From: Eubacterium pyruvativorans
GTDB taxonomy: Bacteria > Bacillota > Clostridia > Peptostreptococcales > Anaerovoracaceae
DNA: 64,000 bases
Assembly: GCF_900102225.1 (NCBI RefSeq)
Contig: NZ_FNBF01000002.1
Coordinates: 1 to 64,000 of the forward strand
Direction of reading: 5' to 3'
Below are positions 25,369-34,763 of the stretch, one piece after another (position 1 is the first letter of the stretch; every line of letters begins with the position of its first letter). The translations under genes were made by a program, and so were the position numbers. Below the pieces are notes generated by a model, which saw only the letters and a program-made list of their open reading frames with translations, was not told the origin of the DNA and did not search any database.

Positions 25369-26223
25369 GTGAAAAGGTTTGAAATCGTGAACAAACGGCA
25401 GCTGAACGATACCATCAACTGGTATACGATCTATGCGCCACTGGTAGCGAGACATGCGAAGCCGGGACAGTTCATCATCCTCAGAGTCGATGAGTACGGT
25501 GAACGGATTCCTATTACGATGGCGGGTCATGACGCTGAGAAGGGAACTGTTGATATCATCGTTCAGTCAGTAGGCAGAACATCGATTCTGCTGTCTCAGC
25601 TGAACGTGGGCGACTGCCTGGCAGATCTGGTCGGGCCTCTGGGTCAGCCTTCTCACATGGAGGGTCTGAAGAAGGTTGCGATCGTCGGCGGCGGCGTCGG
25701 CAATGCGCTGGCATATCCTCTGGCAATCGGCATGCACAAGGCCGGTATTCACGTTGATATGATCTGCGGATTCAAGACGAAGGACATCGTCATTCTGGAA
25801 GATGAGTTCCGTGCCGGTGTGGACCGGGTCTTCATGATGACAGACGACGGTACATACGGTGAGAAGGGCTTCACCACAGATAAGCTGAAGGCACTGTTGG
25901 ATTCCGGTGAGAAGTACGATGAAATCGTTGCGGTCGGACCGGCCATCATGATGAAGTTCGTCTGCGGAATTGCGCAGGATTACGGCATTCCTTCCGTGGC
26001 TTCCCTGGCCACCTATATGATCGACGGTACCGGTATGTGCGGAGGCTGCCGGGCCATCATCGGCGGTGAACCGAAGTTCGTCTGCGTTGACGGACCGGAC
26101 TTCGACGGTTCCCTGATCGACTGGGATCTTCTGATCAAGAGAGGCAAGACATTTGCCGAACAGGAAGCCCACGATAGAGAACACATCTGCAAACTGACGG
26201 GAGGAGTGAGAAGCAATGCCTAA
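25369..26223 (+). CDS. nfnA: NADH-dependent ferredoxin:NADP+ oxidoreductase, small subunit
   Basis: 284 residues from a GTG preceded by AGGAGG. NfnA carries FAD and a [2Fe-2S] cluster. FAD-binding beta barrel in the first ~95 residues (VDEYGERIPITMAGHD), nucleotide-binding GGGVGNALAYPLA near 107, and C-terminal cysteines in GTGMCGGCRAIIGG and FVCVDGP for the [2Fe-2S] cluster. The same fold serves as PyrK or SudB, but pairing with the next gene, which overlaps it by 8 bases, makes NfnA most likely. Balances ferredoxin reduced by PFOR with NADPH supply by electron bifurcation. Confidence 0.9.
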   Translation: MKRFEIVNKRQLNDTINWYTIYAPLVARHAKPGQFIILRVDEYGERIPITMAGHDAEKGTVDIIVQSVGRTSILLSQLNVGDCLADLVGPLGQPSHMEGLKKVAIVGGGVGNALAYPLAIGMHKAGIHVDMICGFKTKDIVILEDEFRAGVDRVFMMTDDGTYGEKGFTTDKLKALLDSGEKYDEIVAVGPAIMMKFVCGIAQDYGIPSVASLATYMIDGTGMCGGCRAIIGGEPKFVCVDGPDFDGSLIDWDLLIKRGKTFAEQEAHDREHICKLTGGVRSNA

Positions 26224-27613
26224 CATGAGAAATGATAAGAATCCGATGCCGGAGCAGGAGCCGGATGTTCGGAACAAGAACTTCGAAGAAGTTGCCCTCG
26301 GATATACAGAAGAGATCGCACTGGACGAAGCGGCGAGATGCCTGAACTGCAAGAACAAGCCGTGTGTCAGCGGATGCCCGGTCAACGTACGGATTCCGGA
26401 ATTCATCGCGAAGGTTGTAGAGAAGGATTATGAAGGCGCTTACGAGGTCATCACCTCCACCAACTCTCTGCCGGCAGTCTGCGGCCGTGTATGCCCGCAG
26501 GAGAACCAGTGTGAGAGCAAGTGCGTCCGTGGAATCAAGGGCATGCCGGTGGGTATCGGCCGTCTGGAGCGGTTCGTTGCTGACACACATAACGCCACCC
26601 ACGGAGATGAGAAGATCGAGAAGCCGGCTTCCAACGGCCACAAGGTTGCTGTGATCGGTGCGGGCCCTGCGGGTCTGACCGCTGCCGGAGACCTGGTGAA
26701 CAAGGGATACGAAGTAACTGTATTCGAAGCGCTGCACAAGGTGGGCGGCGTACTGGTTTACGGTATTCCGCAGTTCCGTCTCCCGAAGGAAATCGTTGCG
26801 ATTGAAGTGGAGAAGCTGGAGAAGAAGGGCGTCAAGTTCGTCACTGATGCCATCGTCGGAAAGGCGATCACAATCGACGAACTGATGGACGAGGAAGGCT
26901 TCGAGGCCGTGTTCGTCGGCACAGGCGCAGGTCTGCCGATGTTCATGAATATCCCGGGCGAATCCCTGGTAGGCGTTGTTTCGGCGAACGAGTATCTGAC
27001 CAGAATCAACCTGATGAAGGCATACAGAGACGACTATGATACACCGATCTCCCGTCCGAAGAAGGTGGCCATCGTCGGCGCAGGCAACGTGGCGATGGAC
27101 GCTTCCCGCTGTGCGAAGAGAATGGGTGCGGACGTCACGCTGATCTACCGTCGTTCCGAGAAGGAAGTTCCGGCGAGAGCAGAGGAATTCGAACATGCGA
27201 AGGCAGAGGGCATTAAGTTCCACTTCCTGACGAACCCGGTGGAGATCGTCGGTGATGAGAACGGTAATGTTACCGGTGTGAAGTGCATCAAGATGGAACT
27301 GGGCGAACCGGATGCTTCCGGCAGAAGACGCCCGATTCCAATCGAGGGTTCCGAATTCATCGAAGATGTGGATTACGTCATCATGTCCCTGGGTACGCGG
27401 GTTAACAGCCTGATCAGAGATACGACACCGGGCATCGAGCCGACGAAGAAGGGCGGCATCGATGTCAACGACGAAACCGGCATGACCAGCCGTCCGGGCG
27501 TGTTCGCCGGCGGAGATGCGGTAACCGGTGCGGCTACGGTCATCAAGGCCATGGGCGCAGGCAAGGTTGCTGCGGCAGGTATCGACGAATACATCCAGAA
27601 CAAGGCGAAATAG
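26216..27613 (+). CDS. nfnB: NADH-dependent ferredoxin:NADP+ oxidoreductase, large (GltA-like) subunit
   Basis: 465 residues. NfnB holds two [4Fe-4S] clusters and the bifurcating FAD. N-terminal cysteines CLNCKNKPCVSGCP and CGRVCPQENQCESKC; FAD site VAVIGAGPAGLTAAGDL near 145; NAD(P) site VAIVGAGNVAMDASRCAKRMG near 283; C-terminal GVFAGGDAVTGAATVIKAMGAGK. It resembles the glutamate synthase small subunit, but no large glutamate synthase gene is present and the partner is NfnA. Codon use resembles nifJ (high expression). Ends in a strong terminator. Confidence 0.92.
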   Translation: MPNMRNDKNPMPEQEPDVRNKNFEEVALGYTEEIALDEAARCLNCKNKPCVSGCPVNVRIPEFIAKVVEKDYEGAYEVITSTNSLPAVCGRVCPQENQCESKCVRGIKGMPVGIGRLERFVADTHNATHGDEKIEKPASNGHKVAVIGAGPAGLTAAGDLVNKGYEVTVFEALHKVGGVLVYGIPQFRLPKEIVAIEVEKLEKKGVKFVTDAIVGKAITIDELMDEEGFEAVFVGTGAGLPMFMNIPGESLVGVVSANEYLTRINLMKAYRDDYDTPISRPKKVAIVGAGNVAMDASRCAKRMGADVTLIYRRSEKEVPARAEEFEHAKAEGIKFHFLTNPVEIVGDENGNVTGVKCIKMELGEPDASGRRRPIPIEGSEFIEDVDYVIMSLGTRVNSLIRDTTPGIEPTKKGGIDVNDETGMTSRPGVFAGGDAVTGAATVIKAMGAGKVAAAGIDEYIQNKAK

Positions 27614-27633
27614 GATTTCCATCCACTGAGAAA

Positions 27634-27667
27634 GGCGGGCTGCGGAGCAGCCCGCCTGCTTTTTTTG
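27634..27667 (+). terminator. nfnAB terminator
   Basis: GGCGGGCTGC/GCAGCCCGCC stem with a GGA loop, then TGCTTTTTTT. Confidence 0.92.
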
Positions 27668-27695
27668 TGTGCCGTTCATGAAAGTCATGCCCGGA

Positions 27696-27724
27696 TTGAC
27701 AGCAGGATGTGGGAAAGATACAAT
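27696..27724 (+). promoter_or_regulatory. strong promoter of the three-gene nucleotidyltransferase operon
   Basis: TTGACA (27696-27701), 17-base spacer, TACAAT (27719-27724): a near-consensus sigma-A promoter 40 bases before the start codon of the 1618-residue protein. It indicates an independently and probably constitutively expressed operon. Confidence 0.8.
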
Positions 27725-27764
27725 TATTCTGAGAACATTATTTTCTGCCGGAATGAGGTGCGAT

Positions 27765-30700
27765 ATGGACGAAAACAGGGAAATCAGAACAGAAATCGCA
27801 GAAATGCTGGAGACGGAACTGCGGGACCCGGATTTTCTGGAAGAAGCGGATCTGGACGAGGAGCGGATTGAACGGCTGCTCTCCTCCGACGCCCTGCGGC
27901 AGATTGCAGGAGAACTGGCAGAGCAGGAGGAACGGTCCCAGGAAGCCTACTGCGGCACCCCGGAGCAGGGCCGCTTTCTGATGGAGGAAGTGGCGGAAAC
28001 CGCCCGGAAATACCTGGATTGTCTGGAGGACGAGCCGGAGGAAGGATGGCTGACCTACTGCTACAATCACATTCTGGCCAGGCTGTTTCCGGAAACCGCC
28101 GAGCTTCCGGATGAGGAGGAGTACGAGACCGGCCGGGCTCTGCTGATGCAGGTGCTGCGGGCGGCGCTGGAGTTCGAACGGAAGACACTGCCGTTCGATC
28201 CCCGGAAGGATCTGTGGCTTCTGAACCGGCAGGAAGTGCTGGCGGGAAACTGGAACCGGGAGTATCTGGAGATGCTGGATCTCTTCCGGGAGGAATACAT
28301 CCTGGAATTCATGCGGATCGGTTGTGAGATCACCCCTTTCAACACCATCGGCCACATCGGCGGAGTGCATTACGTGGCCATGTACATGGCCTACCAGCTG
28401 GCGGAAGTGGGTGTCCCGGTGGATCTGGCGGTCATTTCCGGCGCGGCTGCGCTCCATGATATCGGGAAGTACGGCTGCAAGAAGAACGAAGGGAAGCGGG
28501 TTCCGTATCTGCACTATTATTACACTGACCTGTACTGCGCCAGAGTGCATCTTCCGGCCATCGGTCATATCGCCGTGAATCATTCTGTCTGGGATCTGGA
28601 ACTGGAGAACCTGTCGGTGGAGTCCCTGCTGCTGATCTATGCGGATTTCCGGGTGAAGAGCAGCCGGAAGGAGGACGGGACGGAAGAAGTCCATTTCTAT
28701 ACACTGAAGGAGTCCTTCGATGTCATTCTGAATAAGCTGGATAATGTGGACGATGCGAAACGGCAGCGCTATCAGAAGGTCTATGCGAAACTGAAGGACT
28801 TCGAAGATTACATGCGGGAATTCGGGGTGGAGACGGCGCTGCCGGAGCAATTCGGAAAGTGTCCGAGGAAGCCGGCGGAACCGCCGCAGCCGACGAAGCG
28901 GGAGCAGGTTCTGCTGGAGGGGGAGGACATTGTCAGCCAGCTGAAATACGAGGCCATCAGTCACAACATCCGCCTCATGAGTATCTTCAGCAAGGACAGC
29001 GACTTCGGCAATCTGATTGAAGCGGCCAGAAGCGAGCGGCAGTGGAAGAATGTCCGCACCTATATCAACATTTTCGATGAATATTCCACTTATATGACGG
29101 AGCGGCAGAAGACGATGACGCTGAAATTCCTGTTCGAGCTTCTGTCCCACCGGGAAGCGGACATCCGGCTTCAGGCGGCGGATCTCATGGGAAGAATCAT
29201 CTCGGATTTCAATGAGAATTATGAGAAAGAACTGCCGGAGGGAGTTCATCTCCGGAAGAAAGCAGTGACGAACCTTTCCCTTTTCCGGGACTACCTGAAG
29301 CAGATTGCGGAGCCGGGGCTCCGTTACACAGAGCAGCACAAGAAATGGATCGGCTACTGCATGGGACATTTTGTCCGCTCCGCGCTGAAGGGTTCGGATG
29401 AAGAGGAGCGCCGGGCCTATCTGGAAACCCTGGCAGAGTACTACCGGGAAGAAGCTGAGCCTGCCGCCATGACGGCGGAGGAGCGCACCGAACATGAACT
29501 GATTCTGCTGAAAACGCTGATGGATGTCCGGACGGAGACCGACGAGACCTTCCGGCAGGAGGTGATTCCGTTCATCCGGCGGGCGCAGCAGGCGGAAATC
29601 AAGGAGCTGCTGGTGGGTGCGATCCGCACCGCCCGGAAATATCTTCCGGATTACGATGAAGAAGAGTACTACCGGGATCTTCGCGTTGTCATGGGGCTGC
29701 CGGCGGACGACCAGAATTTCCAGGACAGTGAAGGGGCACTGTTCCTGGAGGACCTGAAGATGGGCACCAGCTGGATCATCAAGGTGGCGAACATCGAACT
29801 GATGCTCCGGAATCTCCGGGATGACAAGGACCTGGGCAGCATGATGCATCTGGGCATGCATCTGACCAATCTGCTGAAGGTCAGTGAAACGGTGTCGGTG
29901 AGAAATACGGCGGGCCGGGCGCTGATCCGGATCTGCCGGGAGATGACCTACTCCCAGCGGAACGAGCTGGCGGTGGAACTTTTCAACGGCCTGGAAACCG
30001 GGGATCCGATTGTGTCAAAATATGTGCCGGAGTTCCTGGGACGGCTGACGCTGATGCTCCGGCCCAGCGAGCTGGATGAGATGATTATCACGCTGGAACA
30101 GCATATTCTCGGGGCCAACATTCAGGTGGCGGCGTCCATGGTGAATACCATCGGCGTCATGCTGCGGAATTTCCATTACTTTGCCTCCCAGTTCCCCGGG
30201 GAGGAGAATGCGAAGCGGCAGCTTCGGATGCTCTATATTATGATCAAGGCCTGCTCCCACTATAACCGGGAGCTGAGCCGGGATGCGTTCGTGGATGTGG
30301 GGGCGCTGTTTGCGGAGTCCCGGGTTCCCATGGAGCAGAAGGATTTCCTGTTCGTGCACTGCTGCAAGAAGATCCGGGTCATGCTGAATGAGAATGTGGA
30401 GGGGGATCTGGATTTTTATAGTAACGCCGCCGTGCTGAACCACATCTACCGGTACATCGGCCTGCATCAGTTCGAGACCGGGAGTTTCGCCTTTCCGAAG
30501 CGGCGGAAGGCCTGTTTCTACCCGGGAACGTTCGACCCGTTCAGCCTCGGGCACAAGGCAGTGGCCGCCCGGATCCGGGATATGGGATTCGACGTTTATC
30601 TGGCCCTGGATGAATTCTCCTGGTCCAAGCACACCCAGCCCCGGCTCATGCGCCGGAAGATCATGAATATGTCGGTGGCAAACGAAGAGAACATGTACCC

Positions 30701-32621
30701 GTTCCCGGATGATATTTCCATCAATATTGCGAATCCGGAGGATGTGAAATACCTGAAGAAGGTGTTCGAGGGGAAGGACCTGTACATTGCGGTGGGCTCC
30801 GACGTGGTGGAGAATGCGTCGGCGTACAAGGCACCGCCGATGCCGGATTCTATTCATACGGTGAACCACATCATCTTCGCCAGGGAATCCAGCGAAAATG
30901 AGGGGGAGGATCCGGAGCAGAAGACCTACGGCATCAAGGCGGATGTGATCCACCTGAAGCTGGACAAGTTCTACGAGGACATCAGTTCCACCCGGATCCG
31001 GGAGAACATTGACCTGAACCGGGACATTTCGAATCTGATCGATGCGGTGGCCCAGAATTTCATCTACGACAACGACATGTACCTCCGGGAGCCGACGTAC
31101 AAGCATGTGCTGGAGGCCCGGGAAATCGGCATCGGTGCCTTCAAGCCCCGGGGGGCGGAGAGCCTCTGGCCCCTGTACAGTCAGCTGACCGGGGCGGGGT
31201 ATGACACCAATGCGGTGGACCGGTATGTGGAGCAGGATCACGTCTGGACCCAGTACATCGACAATGCGGGGAAGGACAAAAAAATGATCGCCTTCTCGGC
31301 CGTTCACCCGGTGGGAACCCGGGATCTGCTGAAAGAAGTGAAGGACCCGGCAGTGGCGGCCCACATTCGTCTGAGTGCGAAGGGAAGTGTGGCGTCCATC
31401 GGATTCTTCTATGCGGACAGGCACGGAGAAATCGAGAATGTGAGTCAGATTGCCATCACGGAGATGCTGACGGAACTCATCGCCCGGGACTATGCCTATG
31501 CGATCTACAACCCGGTGGATGAGGCGGGATATAACGAGCCGGTGCTCCGGGCCCTGAAGAAACAGGGATTCGTGAACATTGCGCCGGAGGAGGCGGACCG
31601 TCCGCTGCTGGCGGTGGACATGAAGTCGCCGGTGATCATCTTCCGGGATGTGGAGACCATTATCAAGAACCCGTTCAACAAGGATCCCCGGGTTCTGCGG
31701 GCTTTGAAAGATGCCCACGATCACCTGCTGAAGGTGATGAATCAGATCTATCCGGGGAACCTGATCCTGTCCTTCAACATGAGTGCGGTGCATAACAAGA
31801 TCATCCGCAAGGTGGCGGAACTGAACGGCGTCTCCACCATCGATGATAAGCGGAAGCGGCGGGGGCCGTACATGTCCGTGCCGTTCGGGAAGGCCCTGAG
31901 CGACGTGCTGGTGCCGAACACAGTGACCAAGGCGCTGCACATTGAAAAATATTTCAACCGTTCCGTGAAAGGGTTCAAAATCGCAGAGGCCCACAACTAT
32001 TCCTCTGTGATGAATCAGGTCCGGACAATCAAGTCCTTCAACCGTCCGGTGATCCTGATCGATGACCTGCTGCACAAGGGGCACCGCATGCGCATGCTGA
32101 CCCCTTATCTGAAGAAGGCAGGGGTGGAGATCAAGGTGGTGCTCTCCGGCGTCATGACCGGCCGGGCCATGGACCTGATGGCGGACCAGAGTCTGAACGT
32201 GGAAAGCGCTTACTTCCTGCCGACGATCCGCATGTGGCTCAACGAGCGGGACTGCTACCCGTTCGTGGGCGGCGACAGCATCGACAGCCGGAAGGGTTAC
32301 GGCGGCTGTGAACGCAGTTCCTCGGTCAATCTGATCATGCCGTACGTGAAACCGGAGTTCATCGGGAAGGGGGACCCGGACGCGGAATATCAGTATTCCC
32401 TCACCTGCCTCCGGAATGCGAAGCATATTATGGAGACGCTGCAGGAGGTCTACCAGGATACCTATTCGAAGCGTCTGACCTTGAAGAGGCTGGGTGAAGT
32501 GATCACCACGCCGCGGATTCCGGACATGGATGTGGCAGTGAAATTCGACGAAAATGTGGAGCCGTCCCGGTTCATTGAAAATGATATCGAGCGGCTGATC
32601 CGGCTGAAGTGGGGCGATTAG
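27765..32621 (+). CDS. giant multidomain protein: HD hydrolase, helical repeats, NadD-like nucleotidyltransferase, GNAT-like region, PRTase-like domain
   Basis: 1618 residues, soluble, start at the ATG 4 bases after GAGGTG. Seen in order: acidic N-terminus (1-180); an HD domain with ligands in GGVHYVAMYM, ALHDIGK (His231-Asp232), GHIAVNHS and YADFRV; helical, HEAT/ARM-like sequence (~400-880); a nucleotidyltransferase domain of the NadD/CoaD class with GTFDPFSLGH (921-930) and ISSTRIR (1073-1079); a GNAT-like region (~1130-1290); and a phosphoribosyltransferase-type PRPP loop VILIDDLLHKG (1429-1439) in the last third. The catalytic motifs of the HD, transferase and PRPP sites look intact. Together they suggest making, attaching or breaking a nucleotide, perhaps NAD-like, but the reaction is unknown. 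Two oxidoreductase-like genes follow in the same operon. Confidence 0.85.
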   Translation: MDENREIRTEIAEMLETELRDPDFLEEADLDEERIERLLSSDALRQIAGELAEQEERSQEAYCGTPEQGRFLMEEVAETARKYLDCLEDEPEEGWLTYCYNHILARLFPETAELPDEEEYETGRALLMQVLRAALEFERKTLPFDPRKDLWLLNRQEVLAGNWNREYLEMLDLFREEYILEFMRIGCEITPFNTIGHIGGVHYVAMYMAYQLAEVGVPVDLAVISGAAALHDIGKYGCKKNEGKRVPYLHYYYTDLYCARVHLPAIGHIAVNHSVWDLELENLSVESLLLIYADFRVKSSRKEDGTEEVHFYTLKESFDVILNKLDNVDDAKRQRYQKVYAKLKDFEDYMREFGVETALPEQFGKCPRKPAEPPQPTKREQVLLEGEDIVSQLKYEAISHNIRLMSIFSKDSDFGNLIEAARSERQWKNVRTYINIFDEYSTYMTERQKTMTLKFLFELLSHREADIRLQAADLMGRIISDFNENYEKELPEGVHLRKKAVTNLSLFRDYLKQIAEPGLRYTEQHKKWIGYCMGHFVRSALKGSDEEERRAYLETLAEYYREEAEPAAMTAEERTEHELILLKTLMDVRTETDETFRQEVIPFIRRAQQAEIKELLVGAIRTARKYLPDYDEEEYYRDLRVVMGLPADDQNFQDSEGALFLEDLKMGTSWIIKVANIELMLRNLRDDKDLGSMMHLGMHLTNLLKVSETVSVRNTAGRALIRICREMTYSQRNELAVELFNGLETGDPIVSKYVPEFLGRLTLMLRPSELDEMIITLEQHILGANIQVAASMVNTIGVMLRNFHYFASQFPGEENAKRQLRMLYIMIKACSHYNRELSRDAFVDVGALFAESRVPMEQKDFLFVHCCKKIRVMLNENVEGDLDFYSNAAVLNHIYRYIGLHQFETGSFAFPKRRKACFYPGTFDPFSLGHKAVAARIRDMGFDVYLALDEFSWSKHTQPRLMRRKIMNMSVANEENMYPFPDDISINIANPEDVKYLKKVFEGKDLYIAVGSDVVENASAYKAPPMPDSIHTVNHIIFARESSENEGEDPEQKTYGIKADVIHLKLDKFYEDISSTRIRENIDLNRDISNLIDAVAQNFIYDNDMYLREPTYKHVLEAREIGIGAFKPRGAESLWPLYSQLTGAGYDTNAVDRYVEQDHVWTQYIDNAGKDKKMIAFSAVHPVGTRDLLKEVKDPAVAAHIRLSAKGSVASIGFFYADRHGEIENVSQIAITEMLTELIARDYAYAIYNPVDEAGYNEPVLRALKKQGFVNIAPEEADRPLLAVDMKSPVIIFRDVETIIKNPFNKDPRVLRALKDAHDHLLKVMNQIYPGNLILSFNMSAVHNKIIRKVAELNGVSTIDDKRKRRGPYMSVPFGKALSDVLVPNTVTKALHIEKYFNRSVKGFKIAEAHNYSSVMNQVRTIKSFNRPVILIDDLLHKGHRMRMLTPYLKKAGVEIKVVLSGVMTGRAMDLMADQSLNVESAYFLPTIRMWLNERDCYPFVGGDSIDSRKGYGGCERSSSVNLIMPYVKPEFIGKGDPDAEYQYSLTCLRNAKHIMETLQEVYQDTYSKRLTLKRLGEVITTPRIPDMDVAVKFDENVEPSRFIENDIERLIRLKWGD

Positions 32622-32636
32622 CCCGGGAGTGAGACT

Positions 32637-33665
32637 ATGCAGGAAGAAGAATATCAATGGATTCCGGTGGAAGACGGGCGGCGGGTCAGCAGTCTGCCGG
32701 CAGAGATCGGACTCCGTCGGCGGATCGCCCTGACCCGGGATCCGCTGCCGGGGGACCGGGTCAGGGTGAACATCGCAGCGCTGGGGGACGTGGGCAGGAC
32801 GTTGCTCACGGGCCTCAGGCTTCTGGGCGGAGATGTCATCGATTCCATGGGCATCTGCGATCTGAACCGGAATAACCTGGAGCGGCTGGAAATGGAGATC
32901 AACCAGATCCGCTATCCCTTCCCGGGGGAGAAGGGAGAAGCCGGGGCGCTGCCGCCGGTGGATATTGTCGACGAAGAAGATGTGTTCGACTGTGACGTTT
33001 TCCTGTTCTGTGCTTCGAAAGGGGTGCCGGAAGTGGGGGCGTCCGGGGATGTGCGCATGGCGCAGCTGGCGGCGAACCGGGGGATCATATCCCATTACGG
33101 CCAATTGGCAAAAAAAGCCGGTTACACCGGTCTCGCCTGCATCATCTCGGACCCGGTGGATCCCCTGGCGGCGGCCTTCCGCCGCACCTCCGGCCTCATG
33201 CCGGACCAGATCCGGGGGTACGGACTGGGGGTCATGAACGCCAGAGCCTGTTACTATGCGGAGAGGGACCCCCGTTTCGCTTCCTACCTGACGGAGGGGA
33301 GAGCCTTCGGCCCCCATGGCCGGGATCTGGTCATTGCCAACAGCATTACCGCTTACGACGACCGGCTGTCCCGGGAACTGACCGACCTGGCTGCCGGCGC
33401 CAACCTCCGGGTCCGGGAACTGGGATATAAGCCGTATATCGCCCCCGCCTTCTCTTCGGCGGCGCTGTCCATTCTGCTGACGCTGCGGGGGGAATGGCAT
33501 TACAGTTCCATCTGGCTGGGAGACAGGGACCGGGGCGCATACTTCGGCATGAAAAACCGGCTGACCCCGGAGGGGACCGAGTTCGAGGACCCGGAACTGA
33601 GCCCGCTGCTGTATGCCCGGCTGGCCGGAGCGTACCGGGGGCTGTGTGCACTGGACAAAGAATAA
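32637..33665 (+). CDS. LDH/MDH-superfamily NAD-binding protein
   Basis: 342 residues. Rossmann start VNIAALGDVGRTLLTGLRLLG (Gly50-x2-Gly53) with the acidic residue at the end of beta-2 (GICDLNRNN) that favours NAD over NADP. Lactate/malate dehydrogenase landmarks are recognisable but diverged: ISDPVDPLA for the usual SNPVD, YGLGVMNARACYY for the substrate-arginine helix, and FGPHGRD for GEHGD, keeping the catalytic His (227). So an active 2-hydroxyacid-type dehydrogenase is possible, but the substrate is surely not plain lactate or malate. It follows the giant protein by 15 bases and precedes the flavoprotein by 45. Confidence 0.7.
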   Translation: MQEEEYQWIPVEDGRRVSSLPAEIGLRRRIALTRDPLPGDRVRVNIAALGDVGRTLLTGLRLLGGDVIDSMGICDLNRNNLERLEMEINQIRYPFPGEKGEAGALPPVDIVDEEDVFDCDVFLFCASKGVPEVGASGDVRMAQLAANRGIISHYGQLAKKAGYTGLACIISDPVDPLAAAFRRTSGLMPDQIRGYGLGVMNARACYYAERDPRFASYLTEGRAFGPHGRDLVIANSITAYDDRLSRELTDLAAGANLRVRELGYKPYIAPAFSSAALSILLTLRGEWHYSSIWLGDRDRGAYFGMKNRLTPEGTEFEDPELSPLLYARLAGAYRGLCALDKE

Positions 33666-33710
33666 CCGGAAGCCGTTCGATCATGCGGCGGACGAAGGAG
33701 ATGAGGAATC

Positions 33711-34763
33711 ATGATCACTGTGATCAAGGCTGACTGCGGCGCCGGCCGGGGCGGGCGCCTGCTCCGGATTCTGGACCGTGCCCTGGAGGGGGCAGCGTTT
33801 GAAGAGGCGGATGCGGCGGATTTCTGCGGCGTGCGGAACGGACGGGTGCTGTTCTGTGTGGCCCTTTCCGCCGGCGGACCGGGGGAAGGATACCGCCGGA
33901 TTATGGAGCACCTGGTTCTGCACCCGGACTGTATGGAGGGCAGCTGCGGCGGGATTCTGGTGGACGGACCCGGAGAACTGTTCACGAAACAGGTGGGCCG
34001 GGAACTGGCTTTTTTCGCCAATCAGGCGGGCATGGATCTGCCGGGGAAGCCCATGGTAGAAGCCACCGGATCTCTGTATAATTTCCGGACCCAGGCGAAG
34101 CTGCAGGGTGTGGATGTGGAGGAGGCCTACTGTCTGAGTGCGGCCCGGCTGGTCCGGAGGCTGGAGCAGTTCCGGCTCCCCGGTCCGGCAGGCGGCGGGA
34201 AGCCCCGGATCCTGGCCATCCATGCCAGCAGCCGGAAAACCTCCAACACCCTTCTCCTCTGGCAGATGATCCGGGAACGGATCGGCAGCCGGGGGGAACT
34301 GGAGGAAATCTCCCTGCGGAACGGCACGGTGGTGGACTGCCGGGGATGCAGTTTCCAGGCCTGTCTCCACTTCGGAGAGCAGGCGGACTGCTTCTACGGC
34401 GGGGTCATGGTGGAGAAAGTGTATCCCGCCATTCTCCGGGCGGATGAGATCATGCTGATCTGTCCGAATTACAATGATGCGGTGAGTGCGAATATCAACG
34501 CCTTCTTCAACCGGCTGACAGCGCTGTTCCGGAAGAATTTCGAGGATTTCAGCCGGAAGCGGGTCTACGGTCTGGTGGTCTCCGGCTACAGCGGCGGAGA
34601 CATTGTTGCAGAACAGATTCTGGACGCCATGTGCCTGAACAAGAATTTTCCGGTACCGGGCCACGGCATCCTGACGGAGACGGCTAATGACCCCCGCAGT
34701 ATTCTGAAGTGTCCCGGCATTGACGGCCGGGCGGACAGGATGGCGGCCCGCATGCTAAAATGA
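33711..34763 (+). CDS. two-domain flavodoxin-fold NAD(P)H:FMN reductase-like protein
   Basis: 350 residues. The C-terminal half (about 163-345) is a typical NADPH-dependent FMN reductase/flavodoxin-like domain: RILAIHASSRKTSNT phosphate-binding loop, VDCRGCSFQACLHFGEQADCFY with three cysteines, then CPNYNDAVSANINAFFNR. The N-terminal half looks like a second, degenerate flavodoxin-like domain (VLFCVALSAGGPGEGYRRIM; ELAFFANQAGMDLPGKPMVEATGSLYNF). Ribosome binding site GAAGGAGATGAGG. The third gene of the operon with the giant nucleotidyltransferase; a redox step on the same pathway product is the simplest inference. Confidence 0.75.
   Translation: MITVIKADCGAGRGGRLLRILDRALEGAAFEEADAADFCGVRNGRVLFCVALSAGGPGEGYRRIMEHLVLHPDCMEGSCGGILVDGPGELFTKQVGRELAFFANQAGMDLPGKPMVEATGSLYNFRTQAKLQGVDVEEAYCLSAARLVRRLEQFRLPGPAGGGKPRILAIHASSRKTSNTLLLWQMIRERIGSRGELEEISLRNGTVVDCRGCSFQACLHFGEQADCFYGGVMVEKVYPAILRADEIMLICPNYNDAVSANINAFFNRLTALFRKNFEDFSRKRVYGLVVSGYSGGDIVAEQILDAMCLNKNFPVPGHGILTETANDPRSILKCPGIDGRADRMAARMLK

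Noticed and set aside
30015-33500. 1161-codon open frame antisense to the giant protein and the dehydrogenase
   Set aside because: Crosses two real genes on the other strand and lacks domain logic. It arises from the GC-rich codon pattern, which avoids stops on the complement.
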